A stretch of 64,000 bases of DNA from Rhizophagus irregularis (taxonomy: Eukaryota > Glomeromycota > Glomeromycetes > Glomerales > Glomeraceae), in contig NC_089455.1 in the NCBI RefSeq assembly GCF_026210795.1, positions 248,001 to 312,000 on the forward strand. Direction: 5' to 3'. The notes under the pieces were generated by a model. That model did not search any database. It was not told where the DNA came from and saw only the letters and a program-made list of their open reading frames with translations. Each line of letters opens with the position of its first letter. The first letter of the stretch is position 1. Shown in pieces: positions 1 to 9,941 of this stretch. A program made the position numbers and the translations under genes.

Positions 1-1
1 C

Positions 2-367
2 AAAAAGGGAAAAGAACTTGAAAAAGAAGAAAAAAATCTACAGGAACAATTAAGAAAAGCAAAAGAACTAGGAAATCATGAAAATGAAAAACAAATACAA
101 AAAAAGATAGATAATACAAAAAAATCTATAGAAAATGAAAATAAGAAAAAATCCGAGAAAATGAAACGAGGTCTTATTGATGTGATTAATCAAGCTGGAG
201 AAAACTGGAAGTATGCAGCGGTAACTGGTGTAGAACAGGGTAACAAGGTCCTACCATTAGTAGGTGGTGCTGTAGGTGGTGCTATAGGTGTAAGTGTTGG
301 TGCCGTCGGAACTGCTTTCAGTGCACTAGGATATGTATTTACTAAAATTGTCGGTGGCGAAATTTAA
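2..367 (+). CDS. AIG1/GIMA-like GTPase, 3' end only (partial at window edge)
   Basis: An open frame runs in from the left edge and stops with TAA at 365-367, so this is the 3' end of a gene that begins outside the window. It encodes a Lys/Glu-rich, coiled-coil-like stretch, then a C-terminal block almost identical to that of the complete gene at 1740-2774 (RGLIDVI.QAGENWK, EQGNKVLPL.GGAVGG). The GTPase core is not in the window, so assignment to the AIG1/GIMA-like family rests on that paralogue. The last ~35 residues are hydrophobic and Gly/Ala-rich with small residues spaced like a glycine zipper, suggesting membrane association (inference). An ATG at 161 lies inside this frame and is not the real start. 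A poly(A) signal AATAAA lies at 488-493 within a motif (taaataaagtcgcatt) also found after the paralogue. Confidence 0.75.
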   Translation, partial: KKGKELEKEEKNLQEQLRKAKELGNHENEKQIQKKIDNTKKSIENENKKKSEKMKRGLIDVINQAGENWKYAAVTGVEQGNKVLPLVGGAVGGAIGVSVGAVGTAFSALGYVFTKIVGGEI

Positions 368-908
368 TGATCAAAAAAATCACAATTTACCTAATATTAT
401 ATTCATCTCCCTTCCGTAGTAGTTGACATTTTTTCTTTACCATTTTTATTTCTTTATTTATAGTTTATATTTTTTTAAAAAAAATTAAATAAAGTCGCAT
501 TTATAGTGAATCGCATGCGCTGATTTTACCAGCAGTTTCACAATCTGCTGCTTATATGATTGCTTCTGATTACAAATTTACGTAATCGATGAAATAAATT
601 TGACAATATGTAAGCGTTTAAACGTTTAAACTGTTTAAACTACAGTATGTCAAATTAATAACTTAAAACTTCCCCAACAAAATTCTTTTCTAGAATAAAA
701 GGAGCGCCCCACCCAAAGTACAGTTTTAAGAAAGAATTGAAAAATAAATAAAAGAATAATAAAAACTAAATTTTTTATTATATTTATAGAACAATAAATT
801 ATGCTTAAGTTAATCACCTATCCAAATATTTTGTCTGCATGTGATGTAGAGGCGCAGAAAATTTTAATGGGAACACGAGACTTATCGGCTTATCTTAATC
901 TACCGTAG
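368..908. other. 3' flank of first GTPase gene and intergenic
   Basis: Contains the AATAAA signal (488-493) and a small imperfect inverted repeat at 597-656. The first part resembles the 3' flank of the second GTPase gene (taaataaagtcgcatt, then gtaatcgat), so the duplicated unit extends past the stop codon. No gene seen. Confidence 0.5.
597..656. repeat. Short imperfect inverted repeat
   Basis: AATTTGACA at 597-605 is mirrored by TGTCAAATT at 648-656. The inner parts also pair (TTTAAAC blocks), giving a ~60-bp foldback. It could be a tiny MITE remnant or a transcript hairpin. No target duplication is evident. Confidence 0.45.
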
Positions 909-1065
909 ATCCATATTAAAAATGACGATTTTAGTTACACTACGCTCGTTTATATGCGTTTAGTTTATATGTATCACTTATTGGATTATTTGGATACCTG
1001 GTATTTCCTAATCCTTAATCCGCCGTTAAAAGATATTCTAAAATGGTTTAATGGATTCAGAAATT
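909..1065 (+). pseudogene. Decayed AIG1-like GTPase fragment
   Basis: An open stretch of ~50 codons without a start codon, ending in TAA, reads ..DFSYTTLVYMR.. and later ..LNPPLKD... The complete gene downstream has ISKYTTLVRTRF and DNPPLKGNE in the same order, but with ~30 residues between them. The fragment lies between two tandem family members in the same orientation. It is best read as the remains of a third copy with the P-loop part missing and internal deletions. The match is short, so this is a moderate-confidence inference. Confidence 0.4.
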
Positions 1066-1739
1066 AATTTCATTTGTTGTAGATATTGATATAATGAATA
1101 TTATTACTTTTTTTATATCGTAAAGTATATATCGATGATATCATATCATTATCACTAATTTAGAATATCGCACAAAGTTATTATCGCCTGCCAAGAATAA
1201 TAAAGTATGTTACGATAAAATTTTTTAACACAAAATTTTAAGCGAGTTTATCTTCGAGAATGAAAAGTTTAAATCAAAAATAATGGTTTATTAAATATAA
1301 ATTTTATGTAAGTTATTGATAAACTCCATTGTTCTGTATTCTCTTTGTGAATTGTTAACAATGTTTATTGAGAACTTCAAAAGAGGCTTTTAAAAGACTC
1401 CGGAAAATACTTGAAAAAGGCCAGTGTTGACAAGAATTGTTGAAAAAAACCAAACAAGGAAATTTGTGCATATATTGTGACTTTACGCCCAACAGTAAAC
1501 AATCAATTTTTTTCAGATTATTGAAATTATGGGTACGAATTTATTAATATGGCAATCTTTTGTTTCTGGTTATGGCAATATTTTGTACTTTATAAACCCA
1601 TTCACACACCTTTTCTTCAACCGACCTGGTTCTAACTAATTATTTAACTAGCTTGAAAAAAAAAACAAAAGTAAGTTATCAACATTAATGACCAAACTCA
1701 TACAATGAATTGTTGCTAAAAACTTCTTTAAGTAGGAAG
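1066..1739. other. Intergenic, 5' flank of the complete GTPase gene
   Basis: AT-rich with no ORF of note and no clear TATA box. It presumably holds the promoter of the gene at 1740; no specific element could be supported. Confidence 0.4.
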
Positions 1740-2774
1740 ATGTTCGAAAAACAAACTCCCAATACAAGAAACATATTAGTAATAGGTAAAACAGGGAATG
1801 GCAAGTCTGCCTTAGCTAATGTGCTAGTTGATAGCGAACAGTCGGAAACTTTCAAGGAGAGTGATAAAAGCATTAGCGAAACCAAACAAGCCAAAAGCGA
1901 AAAGGTTGAAATTATTTATGGTGATGAAAAAATAATATATCAGATTATTGATACTACCGGATTATGCGATACGGATATGGATAAAGATAATATTCTTCCT
2001 ATGTTGTATGAAGCTATTAAGCTACTTAACGGAGAAATTAATCAAATTCTCTTTGTAGTAGGTGGTAGATTTTCTAAAGAAGAAGAAGAAGTTTACAATA
2101 TATTTAAGAATATTCTTTTTTTTGATTGTGACATATCAAAATATACTACTCTTGTGCGAACTAGGTTCTCTGATTTTGAAGATAGGAATGAATGTGAAAT
2201 AGACCGTAAAATAATAGAGAAAAAAATTCCAGATGATATTCATATTATCTACGTAGATAATCCACCTTTGAAAGGCAATGAAAATAAAATCAAGCTTAAT
2301 AAAGAAACTAGAAGAGCTTCCAAAGAGATATTAATGAGACACTTATTGGATTATTGTCGAAAAAGTTATTGCCCAAGTAGTATGCAATTAATTAATGGCC
2401 GTATCGGTGATCATGTTAAAAGGGAAAAAGAACTCGAAAAAGAAGAAGACGACCTATGGGAACAAATACGACAAGCAGAAGATTTTCAGTGTGAAAAATT
2501 ATTACAAAAACGGATGGATGAATTAAAATTATTGAGAAGAGAAGAGGAGAAAAAAATTTCTGAAGGAATGAAACGAGGTCTTATCGATGTTATTGATCAG
2601 GCGGGAGAAAATTGGAAACATGCTGTGGAAACTGGTGTTGAACAGGGCAACAAGGTTTTACCATTAATAGGTGGTGCCGTAGGTGGTATTTTAGGTACTG
2701 GAGTTGGCGCTGTTGGCACTGCTTTCAGCGCTCTAGGATATGTACTTACTACTGTTACTCGTGGAAAAATTTAA
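1740..2774 (+). CDS. AIG1/GIMA-like GTPase
   Basis: A 344-aa protein of the AIG1/IAN/GIMA-type P-loop GTPase class. From the ATG at 1740: a P-loop GKTGNGKS at residues 16-23, a DTTGLCDT block (G3, DxxG) at 71-78, and a degenerate TLVRTRFSDF at ~137-146 where the AIG1 family has its G4 region. A long charged coiled coil (~225-275) is rich in Lys/Glu/Arg. The C-terminal segment (~305-340) is hydrophobic and Gly/Ala-rich, like a glycine zipper, and may insert in a membrane. The frame is open up to a TTG at 1710 but the first ATG is 1740, just before the conserved core. Intronless as read. AATAAA at 2883-2888 follows the stop. Animal and plant relatives act in immunity and organelle or vesicle membrane events; the fungal role is unknown. 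Paralogue of the partial gene at the left edge. Confidence 0.85.
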   Translation: MFEKQTPNTRNILVIGKTGNGKSALANVLVDSEQSETFKESDKSISETKQAKSEKVEIIYGDEKIIYQIIDTTGLCDTDMDKDNILPMLYEAIKLLNGEINQILFVVGGRFSKEEEEVYNIFKNILFFDCDISKYTTLVRTRFSDFEDRNECEIDRKIIEKKIPDDIHIIYVDNPPLKGNENKIKLNKETRRASKEILMRHLLDYCRKSYCPSSMQLINGRIGDHVKREKELEKEEDDLWEQIRQAEDFQCEKLLQKRMDELKLLRREEEKKISEGMKRGLIDVIDQAGENWKHAVETGVEQGNKVLPLIGGAVGGILGTGVGAVGTAFSALGYVLTTVTRGKI

Positions 2775-2882
2775 TTACCTAATATATATTTGTCAGATAA
2801 TTTCACAGTAATCTATATTTTTTCTTTTCCTGTAACATTTTATCTTCATTGATAAGCGCTTTATAGTTTTATATATTTATTA

Positions 2883-2888
2883 AATAAA
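2883..2888 (+). terminator. Poly(A) signal after GTPase gene
   Basis: AATAAA about 110 bp after the stop codon, in a motif also present after the first paralogue (488-493). Confidence 0.55.
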
Positions 2889-4216
2889 GTCGCATTGATA
2901 AATCAACTAAGAATGACTCTTTGTTTTGTGTTAAGATAACGTAATCGATAGACCATTTAAAAAATACTATTGACACATCGAACCGTCTACTAGTTCAGGA
3001 AGAGAAAAAACTCAAAACCATCACGAAACTTGCCTTATTTTATAAAGAATCCGTCGCCCCTAGAGAGAAGAGGTCCACAAAAAATCCTCGATGCTAATTA
3101 TACAACATATGTGTTCAGCATAGGTATTTACGTTCGTGATATACTGTAGGTTATAGAATGTAGAAATTTAAGAAACATGAATCTACCATCACGAGATTAT
3201 GAATGTATTATATACTTCTTATTAATCATTATAATCATTATACCACGCGTGTTTACTTGTAAGAATTTTTTAAAAGTCTCTATCAATCGAAAAATTTGCG
3301 ATTTGCATTCTTTAGAAATTTATAGTGGAGTACTATTTATTGTACGGATAATTTGTTTTGTCTCCTGCTCAAATGTCCTATCATCATTTGTCGCAAATCA
3401 AAATGCAAATCTTGTTGAATTATGAATTATAATTTGGTAATCACTTTATTAATATGCGCGAGTTTTGCTAACCACCATACGGTAATGGCTTTTAGGAATT
3501 ATTTGGAATGACCTTTAAATCGGAATAATCGGAATATCGGATATCATAACAGTAACCCAAGGAAAAATGTTAAGATCTTGGCTGTGATTTTCTCTATCGC
3601 TAATCCCAAAGACGAGAGTTTTCCGTACTACACTATCGTACTACTCCCAAACAAAATAGTATTGAAAGGTTTATATAAAATATGGTAAGCAACTATAAAT
3701 TAACATATATCGTTTCAAAGTTGCGCATTGCAGTACATTACAAATTGATCACTCGATCACTCCTAATTCTAAGGACATTTTCCCGATAGTAATATACATA
3801 TGTATTAGTTGAAGTACGAAGTAAATGTTTATTGTCAATTATAGCTATAGTATAGGTTATGAGGCTAGTTTATATTTATTTTATTTCGATTATTTATATG
3901 TATTAGAAATTCGATAAATGGTTAATATAGTTAAAGGTATTAATAATGACACTATTTGGTTGTGACAAGAAACATGAACATGGTAAAAAATCGACAAGTT
4001 TTTTTATATTTAAATATACTTTATTTACTAAAAGAAATAAAAAAAATTATAAATAATTTAAATTTTATTGAAAGCTACTTTCTATTATAGACGCTAATTA
4101 TTTAAATAAACATAAATAAGGTTCTCTCTATATACAACGTAATCTATTAGAACATTTGCAATAATTTAAAAAAATTTGTAATCGCGTCAATATTTTAACT
4201 GACTGGGATGAATAGA
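2889..4216. other. Intergenic; one weak hydrophobic ORF
   Basis: An ATG ORF at 3177-3425 (+, 82 aa) begins MNLPSRDYECIIYF with a run of isoleucines, then a second hydrophobic stretch. It has no recognisable family and may be chance in AT-rich DNA. Nothing else supported. Confidence 0.3.
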
Positions 4217-4707
4217 TTAAGAATAAGGACTTGGTTTTTCATAATCGGAAGTTGGTTTTTCATAACCGGAACTTGGTTTTTCATAACCGGAACTTGGTTT
4301 CTCATAACCGGAACTTGGTTTCTCATAACCGGAACTTGGTTTCTCATAACCGGAACTTGGTTTCTCATAATCGGAAGTTGGTTTCTCATAATCGGAAGTT
4401 GGTTTCTCATAACCGGAAGTTGGTTTTTCATAGCCAGTGTTATAACTACTGTGCTTGTGTTTGGGTTTTGGTTTTTCATATGGATCATAAGATGGAGGCG
4501 AATAGGATGATCCATAAGGATTATCGTGTGCTTCCGGTTCGGCATCAGGAAGAGGGGCTGTAAAAAATAAACCAATGATTCACATAATAACTTAATTTCT
4601 ACGTTTTTGTTCTTAAAATTTAAGTTAATTTAGTCATCATACTTACAGGCATTTATCATAAGAGCAGCCAAGATGGCGAAGAAAAGGGCAACGAGAAATT
4701 TTTGCAT
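4217..4707 (-). CDS. Small secreted YEKP-repeat protein (2 exons)
   Basis: Spliced model on the minus strand: exon 1 4707-4647, intron 4646-4558 (89 nt, GTAAGT...TTACAG), exon 2 4557-4217; 133 aa. Residues 1-20 form a classic signal peptide (MQKFLVALFF..., ending INA). The mature protein starts SPLPDAEPEAHDNPYG, passes through SYDPYEKPKPKHKHSSY, then has ten tandem heptads YEKP[ST]S[GD], ending in SPYS. No transmembrane segment follows the signal peptide, so secretion is predicted. The composition (Tyr, Pro, Lys, Glu, Ser) suggests a wall-bound or apoplastic protein, possibly a symbiosis effector; this is inference. The splice junction joins one signal peptide to one repeat frame without a stop, which supports the model. 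TATATAAA lies ~100 bp upstream. Long plus-strand ORFs here are antisense shadows of the repeat. Confidence 0.8.
4231..4440 (-). repeat. Ten 21-bp coding tandem repeats (YEKP heptads)
   Basis: Exactly ten 21-bp units. On the minus strand each reads TATGARAAACCA plus three variable codons for [ST]-S-[GD]. Five inner units are near-identical (SSG), with TSD/TSG variants toward both ends. That suggests recent expansion from the centre of the array. Confidence 0.9.
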
Positions 4708-4802
4708 TTTTAACAGCTTTAAGGTATTTGATTTTTTTTAGGTGGTTTGTTTGTATTTTTTATCTTTGGAAGAATGAAGAAATGGAAAGCTTTCAATGGC
4801 CG

Positions 4803-4810
4803 TTTATATA
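4803..4810 (-). promoter_or_regulatory. TATA box of the YEKP gene
   Basis: TATATAAA on the minus strand, ~96-103 bp upstream of the ATG at 4707; the best TATA match in the upstream region. Confidence 0.5.
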
Positions 4811-6274
4811 GTTGATTTTTTTATTATAAAAATAATATCTCTTCAAAAGCGCGTTATTATTATTACGCGACTACACTGCCACGATTAAAAATTAATATCA
4901 ATTGCGCAAAAAAAAAAAAATTTAATTCTTTTTCTTAGAATTTGGCTGTGTTCTTCCTTTTTTTGGTATTTTTTATGATCGAAGAGATTTAAAAAAACAT
5001 TGCGCCTAAAAATAACAGCCCAAAATTGATTTTACACAGTGATAAGAAATTTTTTTAACCAATAAATTCCAATTTTACGAAACCATATAGCAAAAAAAAT
5101 TCAGATGAAAAAAAATTTTATTTGGAAATTTGACATTATCAAACATCAAACAATGTTATACTTGAACGGGAAACGGATTGCTCGGCTTGACAATGCCATA
5201 ATAAGCCTAGTAAAAGATGAAAACACAACGATTGAACGGATTGAACGATTGACAAAGCCTGCACAGGCCACATTGAATCACTTGAACTCTCTCAATCGGT
5301 AATACAATTGATTTTCGGATGGGTTGCACTTTTGTTTATATCGTTTGCTTAATTGAATTTGCATAGTTTGTACTTTAGAACTTATTTACGATAACACTAT
5401 GAATAATGTTCGAGCCGAAGTCTATGTTGTACGAACAGACCGAACAGACTTGACCAATCAAATCCAACTTCAAATCTACTGACCTATTAACTTATAATAA
5501 TAAGCCTACTTTATAATCTACTTAAATAGATGGCCCGAATCTTTAAGCCACTTGATCGATTGACATAGCCATACAAGCCATACAAGCCATAATTGCATAA
5601 TTGTTGTTTTTCAATTTATATCGATCGATCGCGTTGATTATAATCACGTAACTTATATTAGATTTTATATTTCGCAGTGATTTCGCGTGGAATGTTTTAC
5701 AATTGCAATGATTGCAATCTAAAAGATTAACTTGAATTTGGTCCGATGGATTATTATTGGTGTTTTCCAAAATAGCAGTCATCGTTAAGATATATATTAA
5801 TAATCTTACAGACATGTAAAATAATTATATTACATACTGTCCTAATAAATTAGCTTTATTTATAAGTAAGTTAACTACCTGCGTCTCCGTCAAAATCATA
5901 TGAAGGTATGTTTTTTGAATTTTTTCTATATAAATTATATAGAATATACACATATACTTGTAATATTACAAATAGCCCTACTATATGTGTTATATGTTAA
6001 TGTGCAATGTCGTTCCAAACTGCTACACGCGCTACACGCGAAAATCATAAAATCATTCATTGAGTATACTGATCACGTGTAATTTTAACCAATGAAAATT
6101 TCTATAGTTTAAATAACGTGAACACCTGTACCGCTTATACGGCCTGTACGTCACCATAAAAAAAAATTGTGGCTTAAGCACAAATTATTTTTTTCTCACG
6201 CTACGTTTTAAAAAAGGAATGTTTTTACTTTTTAACGTTATATGTTAAAATTCATACACGTTGTTTTTAACTAT
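4811..6274. other. Intergenic with two weak small ORFs
   Basis: ATG ORFs at 5105-5302 (+, 65 aa, MKKNFIWKFD...) and 5815-5543 (-, 90 aa, MSVRLLIYIL...). The second has a hydrophobic N terminus and several Cys but ends in a low-complexity ACMACMAM run. Neither has a recognisable domain, splice support or a clear TATA box. Both are plausible chance ORFs. Confidence 0.25.
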
Positions 6275-6282
6275 TATATAAA
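6275..6282 (+). promoter_or_regulatory. TATA-like box upstream of the gene at 6425
   Basis: TATATAAA ~143 bp upstream of the ATG. A second, weaker GTATATAAAT follows near 6298. Confidence 0.4.
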
Positions 6283-6424
6283 TGAGGCTTATAATTGTAT
6301 ATAAATATTATTAATCTTTTTCCTTCCTTTTATTCTTTTCACTGTAATGTTCGTAATGTAAAGATTTTTTTTTTCCTTTCTAAATATATTATATATATTC
6401 GCGAAAAAATAAAAAGAAAAAAAA

Positions 6425-6952
6425 ATGGAAATTAAAAATAATCCAATCACATTGTTTTTAACAAATTTATTAACCTTTCGATTTTATTGTAAGTTTTTTT
6501 ATATACATATATATTTTATTATATTCATTCAATCAATTCTTTTTTCTTTTTTTCCTCTATCTTCCTCTTCCTCAGTTAATCGAGATCCTAAATCAGAAAC
6601 TGAACCATTCTTATCATCAAATAATCCTAATGATGAACCTGAAGAAGATCCGTGTGAAAATTGGGTTTCCAGCAGGTGTTATTACGATTTCTTAATACCT
6701 TCAAAACCAAAGAAGAAGAAGAAAGTTATTAATTCTCCCAAACAATTATCTTATATTAAATATAAAGAATTAAAACAAAAGAAATTATTGCATTTAGATT
6801 TTTTGAAGGAGGGATTTTGTGATAAAGCAGATTATGATGTTCATTCAATCATAAGACAACTTAGATACGAACAAGAGATGAAGAAGTATAAAGATGATAG
6901 ATGTGATGGTGAAAAAGATGAAGTGAATATTGTTATTATGGAAGATATTTAA
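6425..6952 (+). CDS. Unrecognised protein, likely with one in-frame intron
   Basis: The frame is open from ATG 6425 to TAA 6952 (175 aa). The stretch 6489-6575 (87 nt, GTAAGT...CCTCAG) has strong donor and acceptor signals, is T-rich, and encodes only hydrophobic filler. Removing it keeps the frame and gives 146 aa. The N terminus (MEIKNNPITLFL) is mildly hydrophobic. The body is acidic (SNNPNDEPEEDPCENW), followed by a basic KPKKKKK cluster that could act as a nuclear localisation signal, then a charged, helical C-terminal half (ELKQKKLLHLDFLKEG; RQLRYEQEMKKYKDDR). Family not recognised. The intron length is divisible by three, so retention would give a longer isoform. AATAAA-like sequence follows the stop near 6988. 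Confidence 0.55.
   Translation: MEIKNNPITLFLTNLLTFRFYCKFFYIHIYFIIFIQSILFSFFPLSSSSSVNRDPKSETEPFLSSNNPNDEPEEDPCENWVSSRCYYDFLIPSKPKKKKKVINSPKQLSYIKYKELKQKKLLHLDFLKEGFCDKADYDVHSIIRQLRYEQEMKKYKDDRCDGEKDEVNIVIMEDI
6489..6575 (+). other. Probable 87-nt intron, divisible by three
   Basis: Donor GTAAGT at 6489, pyrimidine-rich run, acceptor CAG ending at 6575. Splicing joins T|TT and preserves the frame on both sides. Confidence 0.55.
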
Positions 6953-7562
6953 GTGGACTTGGCGGCAGTGCAGTTAGCCGAGCCACAATAAATAAATTAA
7001 TAAATGGCGATGTTTGATTGGAAGAAGAAATTTAAATTTATTAAAATTTTGTAATTAATATTGAATAGTGAATAATCTGAAATTATTTTTTGAAATAAAA
7101 ACTGTACTTTTACAAAAAGATTTTGATGTTGGAATTTATTACGTAATATTTAATTTCACGTGATCAAAATTATTTGTCTCCCGATGTATGAACAAAAGTG
7201 TATTATTCATACTGTGGAGACAAATTTGGTAGAATTCATACATAGCATCACACGCACGGAAAACTAACTTAATAAATATTAGGCAAACCATCCATTATTT
7301 ACTATTCAATGTACTATGTAATAATTGTGAATATAAGGGAGTGTACCACCTTCATAAATTATTTTATTGAAATTTTACACCGGCATTATTTTAAACGTCA
7401 TAAAATTACATTTTATACAAAAAGAATGTTACTAATTTGTAATTTGACATCATTAAATTCAATAAAAAGTTTCCCACTTCTTTTACTTGGTTATAAAACT
7501 CAGTGTCTTTTTTGATCTAAAATATCACTATATCACTCATATAAAATAATATTTAAGTAATT
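6953..7562. other. Intergenic
   Basis: The 3' flank of the preceding gene, then AT-rich DNA. A 68-codon ATG ORF at 7309-7515 has random-looking composition and is not supported. Confidence 0.4.
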
Positions 7563-7680
7563 TAACTCATCCGAACTTGGACGATTTTCGGGATTAGAAT
7601 CTCAACACTTATTCATTAAATCGATGTAAAGTGCTGGTGTTTCTAACTCATCTAATTCCATTACATATATCTAGTGCTCC
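7563..7680 (-). pseudogene. Protein-kinase domain C-terminal relic
   Basis: The minus strand reads TPALYIDLMNKC-stop-DSNPENRPSSDEL, the end of a eukaryotic protein-kinase domain (subdomains X-XI: YxxLMxxCWxxxPxxRPxxxEL). The invariant Trp codon is TGA. Just upstream in another frame is DICNGIR, like the conserved ICNGLRP of this kinase family, so at least one frameshift is also present. No kinase core is seen further upstream. This is a fragment of a decayed kinase gene, a family known to be greatly expanded in Rhizophagus. Confidence 0.6.
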
Positions 7681-8699
7681 AAGAACTACCACGAATATAA
7701 ATGATCTTAAGAAATTAACTTTCTTACTAGAATTCTTGATTCGGTGATATACGGACATCACCAAATACAGAATCTAGATAGTCTTCTATTTGATTTTGTT
7801 ACCATTCCGACGGAAGGAGAGCTCGGTTTTTGCGTAGCTTATGTCATGTGTAATGAAAAAGTATTTTTTCAGTATTTTCGGGTTGTTTCTGACTCCAGAT
7901 ATTCAAATGCAAGTCAAATTTATTTTTTTAGCGAGATCCGTTGTTTTAAGCACCACATTGGGAAGTCTCGTTAATTGTTGGAATAAGCAACTTCAAGTCC
8001 ATATGATCTTGAACGAGGACATTGAGATAAGCCTGAAGTAATGGACAAAATTTGTACAAGTCCATTAGTGCCTTTAGTTCTTACGCTGAACAAATTGTCC
8101 GCACATCTATCCTTGGCTCAGTACTTAGTCCAAAAACTGTTGGGTTCATTTTTTTTGAGGGGAGTTTTAATAAGTTTTAGCATCATATGTTAAAACTTTC
8201 AAACTGTTTTGGTATCATCTTTATATAGAGTACAGGAGCTTTTGCTAAAATAACGAACTCACGTGGAACATTCCAAGAATTTTTCATTAATAGTAATTGT
8301 ATAGGTATGATCACGAACAGTCGGATTAAATGATAGAATGTCGCATTCTTTAATTGATCGAATACTTCTAGTGATAACCAATCCTGCATTCCATTTTTAA
8401 ATTGTGCATGAGCAATAACAACACGCATTCCGTTCATATGCTCGCACTAAAAGGTAAGATTTTTTAAAAATTCTAACTTGAGACATTCAATTATCAGAAT
8501 TTTATTTAACAATGTCTCGTATGTATTCATCAACAACTAAGAGGAGTTTTTTGTTAAATAGACTTGAGAAGATTGTTGAAACGCATTTATTTATTACATC
8601 AGAAATTAATTGTTTAACGGACGTCAAATATCTTTCATTAAGTTGCAAAAAAGCACCTACGTATCTCCATTTGTGCATCAATCTCTTTGCAAGTTATTA
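7681..8699. other. Degenerate sequence, probably transposon-derived
   Basis: An 84-codon minus ORF at 8437-8183 (HAQFKNGMQDWLSLEVFDQL...; MKNSWNVPREF) reads like real protein, but I cannot place it in a family. It lies downstream of the reverse transcriptase relic on the same strand and may belong to the same element. Plus ORFs here (7744, 7841, 8512) are not supported. Confidence 0.3.
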
Positions 8700-9390
8700 G
8701 TGAGACGCATCAGCAAAAACAAAACGTTAGCCAGTTATTAGCAAATGCCATACCAGGCGATGTACGCCAACTGAACCAACAATATTCTTTTAATTAAATG
8801 CACTAACAAAGTTCTCTCCAAGATACATCATCAGTGGTACAACTTTCAGCGGTTTTCTGTTACAGAGTTTCTTTTTAACAAGACCTGCAATGGTGATTGA
8901 CTATTTAATAAAAACAGATAAATAATTTTACTGGCAATTGTTAAACTGGCTGTCAAGCCGAAGAGTAGACATGTGAAGCAATACCGTTTTGACTGGAAGT
9001 CGAAGAGTGAAATAAGATTGTTGAGAATCCGCTAAAAGTATATGGTAAAATGCTTGATTGAGGTCTATAGAAATCATATAGTCGCTCCGTCTTATTATTG
9101 ATTTCACCAAGCTTATGCTTTCAATCGGAAACTGATCTGAAATCTCCTGTTTTTTTCAGTACGTACCATAAAAACGTTCGATGTAAAGTAGTAGGTCCAG
9201 TTCTCGTATTGCGCCAGAATCTAGCAGCTTTTGAATCTCTTGATTGGATTCCGTATTTCTGCAGCCCTTATGAAAGATAAGAATTACCTTTAACGGTGGT
9301 GGTTTTGCCACTCTGGGAAGTATTCTTGGGACACAATATCGGTGATCCAGGTTTTCCGAAATTTTGATCAAGAACCACCACAAATTTGAG
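8700..9390 (-). pseudogene. DIRS-like retrotransposon reverse transcriptase relic
   Basis: Read on the minus strand across three frames, ordered RT blocks appear: EIQKLLDSGAIREL; KKTGDFRSVSD (the KxGxxRxVxDL block); LVKSIIRRSDYMISIDLNQAFYHI (motif A region with the catalytic Asp); KRYCFTCLLFGLTASL (the FGLxxAP-like block); then MMYLGENF, where the catalytic YxDD box would be expected but reads YLGE. At least three frameshifts and several stops separate the blocks, so the copy is dead. Block wording resembles DIRS/Ngaro-type elements more than Ty1 or Ty3, but the tyrosine recombinase that defines DIRS was not found. Class call is moderate; RT call is good. Confidence 0.65.
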
Positions 9391-9941
9391 AATTATTCCT
9401 GGACAACTAGTACTACAATTTCTGAGCCTAAATGTCGTCCTACACCACCATCATAAGAATCTCCACAAAAACATTGAACTCTTGCTTCTAATCCAGCGTA
9501 CTTTCACGACAATAATCTATACATTCATTAACCGTCATTGTTTCAAGTGAATCCACCGTTGTTTGAAGAGCTGCAGTCCAGCAATTTTTCTAGCGATCTG
9601 ATTGAGGAGCTTTCCGATTGCTGTTGTTTGTCTTTCCGTGAATTATTGCTACGATTCTTTCCATTATATCCAGACGATTTCTAGAGTAGTTTATAGTTAA
9701 TGTTAGTTGTTTGATTCCGTTTAAAATCGCTATCAAAAAGTTATGCGTCACGATCGTGTTGATTACCTTGCGATTCAACAAAATTGACGGCTACTGAAAA
9801 AGCTACCAGACAAGAACAATGGGTATTTTGACGAGTAAACAGTGCAACCCAGCTTACCATTAATTTAATTAACTTGATCAGGTGTGTCTCCTGGAAACAG
9901 TCTTCTGTATTTTTTGGCAAATCCTGGAAGTAATTTTCATA
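9391..9941. other. Upstream part of the retroelement relic or intergenic
   Basis: Short broken ORFs only. May include the decayed gag side of the same minus-strand element; no motif supports this. Confidence 0.3.

Noticed and set aside
1710-1739. Upstream start of the GTPase at TTG
   Set aside because: TTG is not a normal start in fungi; the first ATG is at 1740, immediately before the conserved core.
4208-4563. Plus-strand ORFs of 100 and 110 aa and an unspliced 126-aa minus ORF
   Set aside because: They are other frames of the 21-bp YEKP repeat; only the spliced minus frame has a signal peptide and sensible composition.
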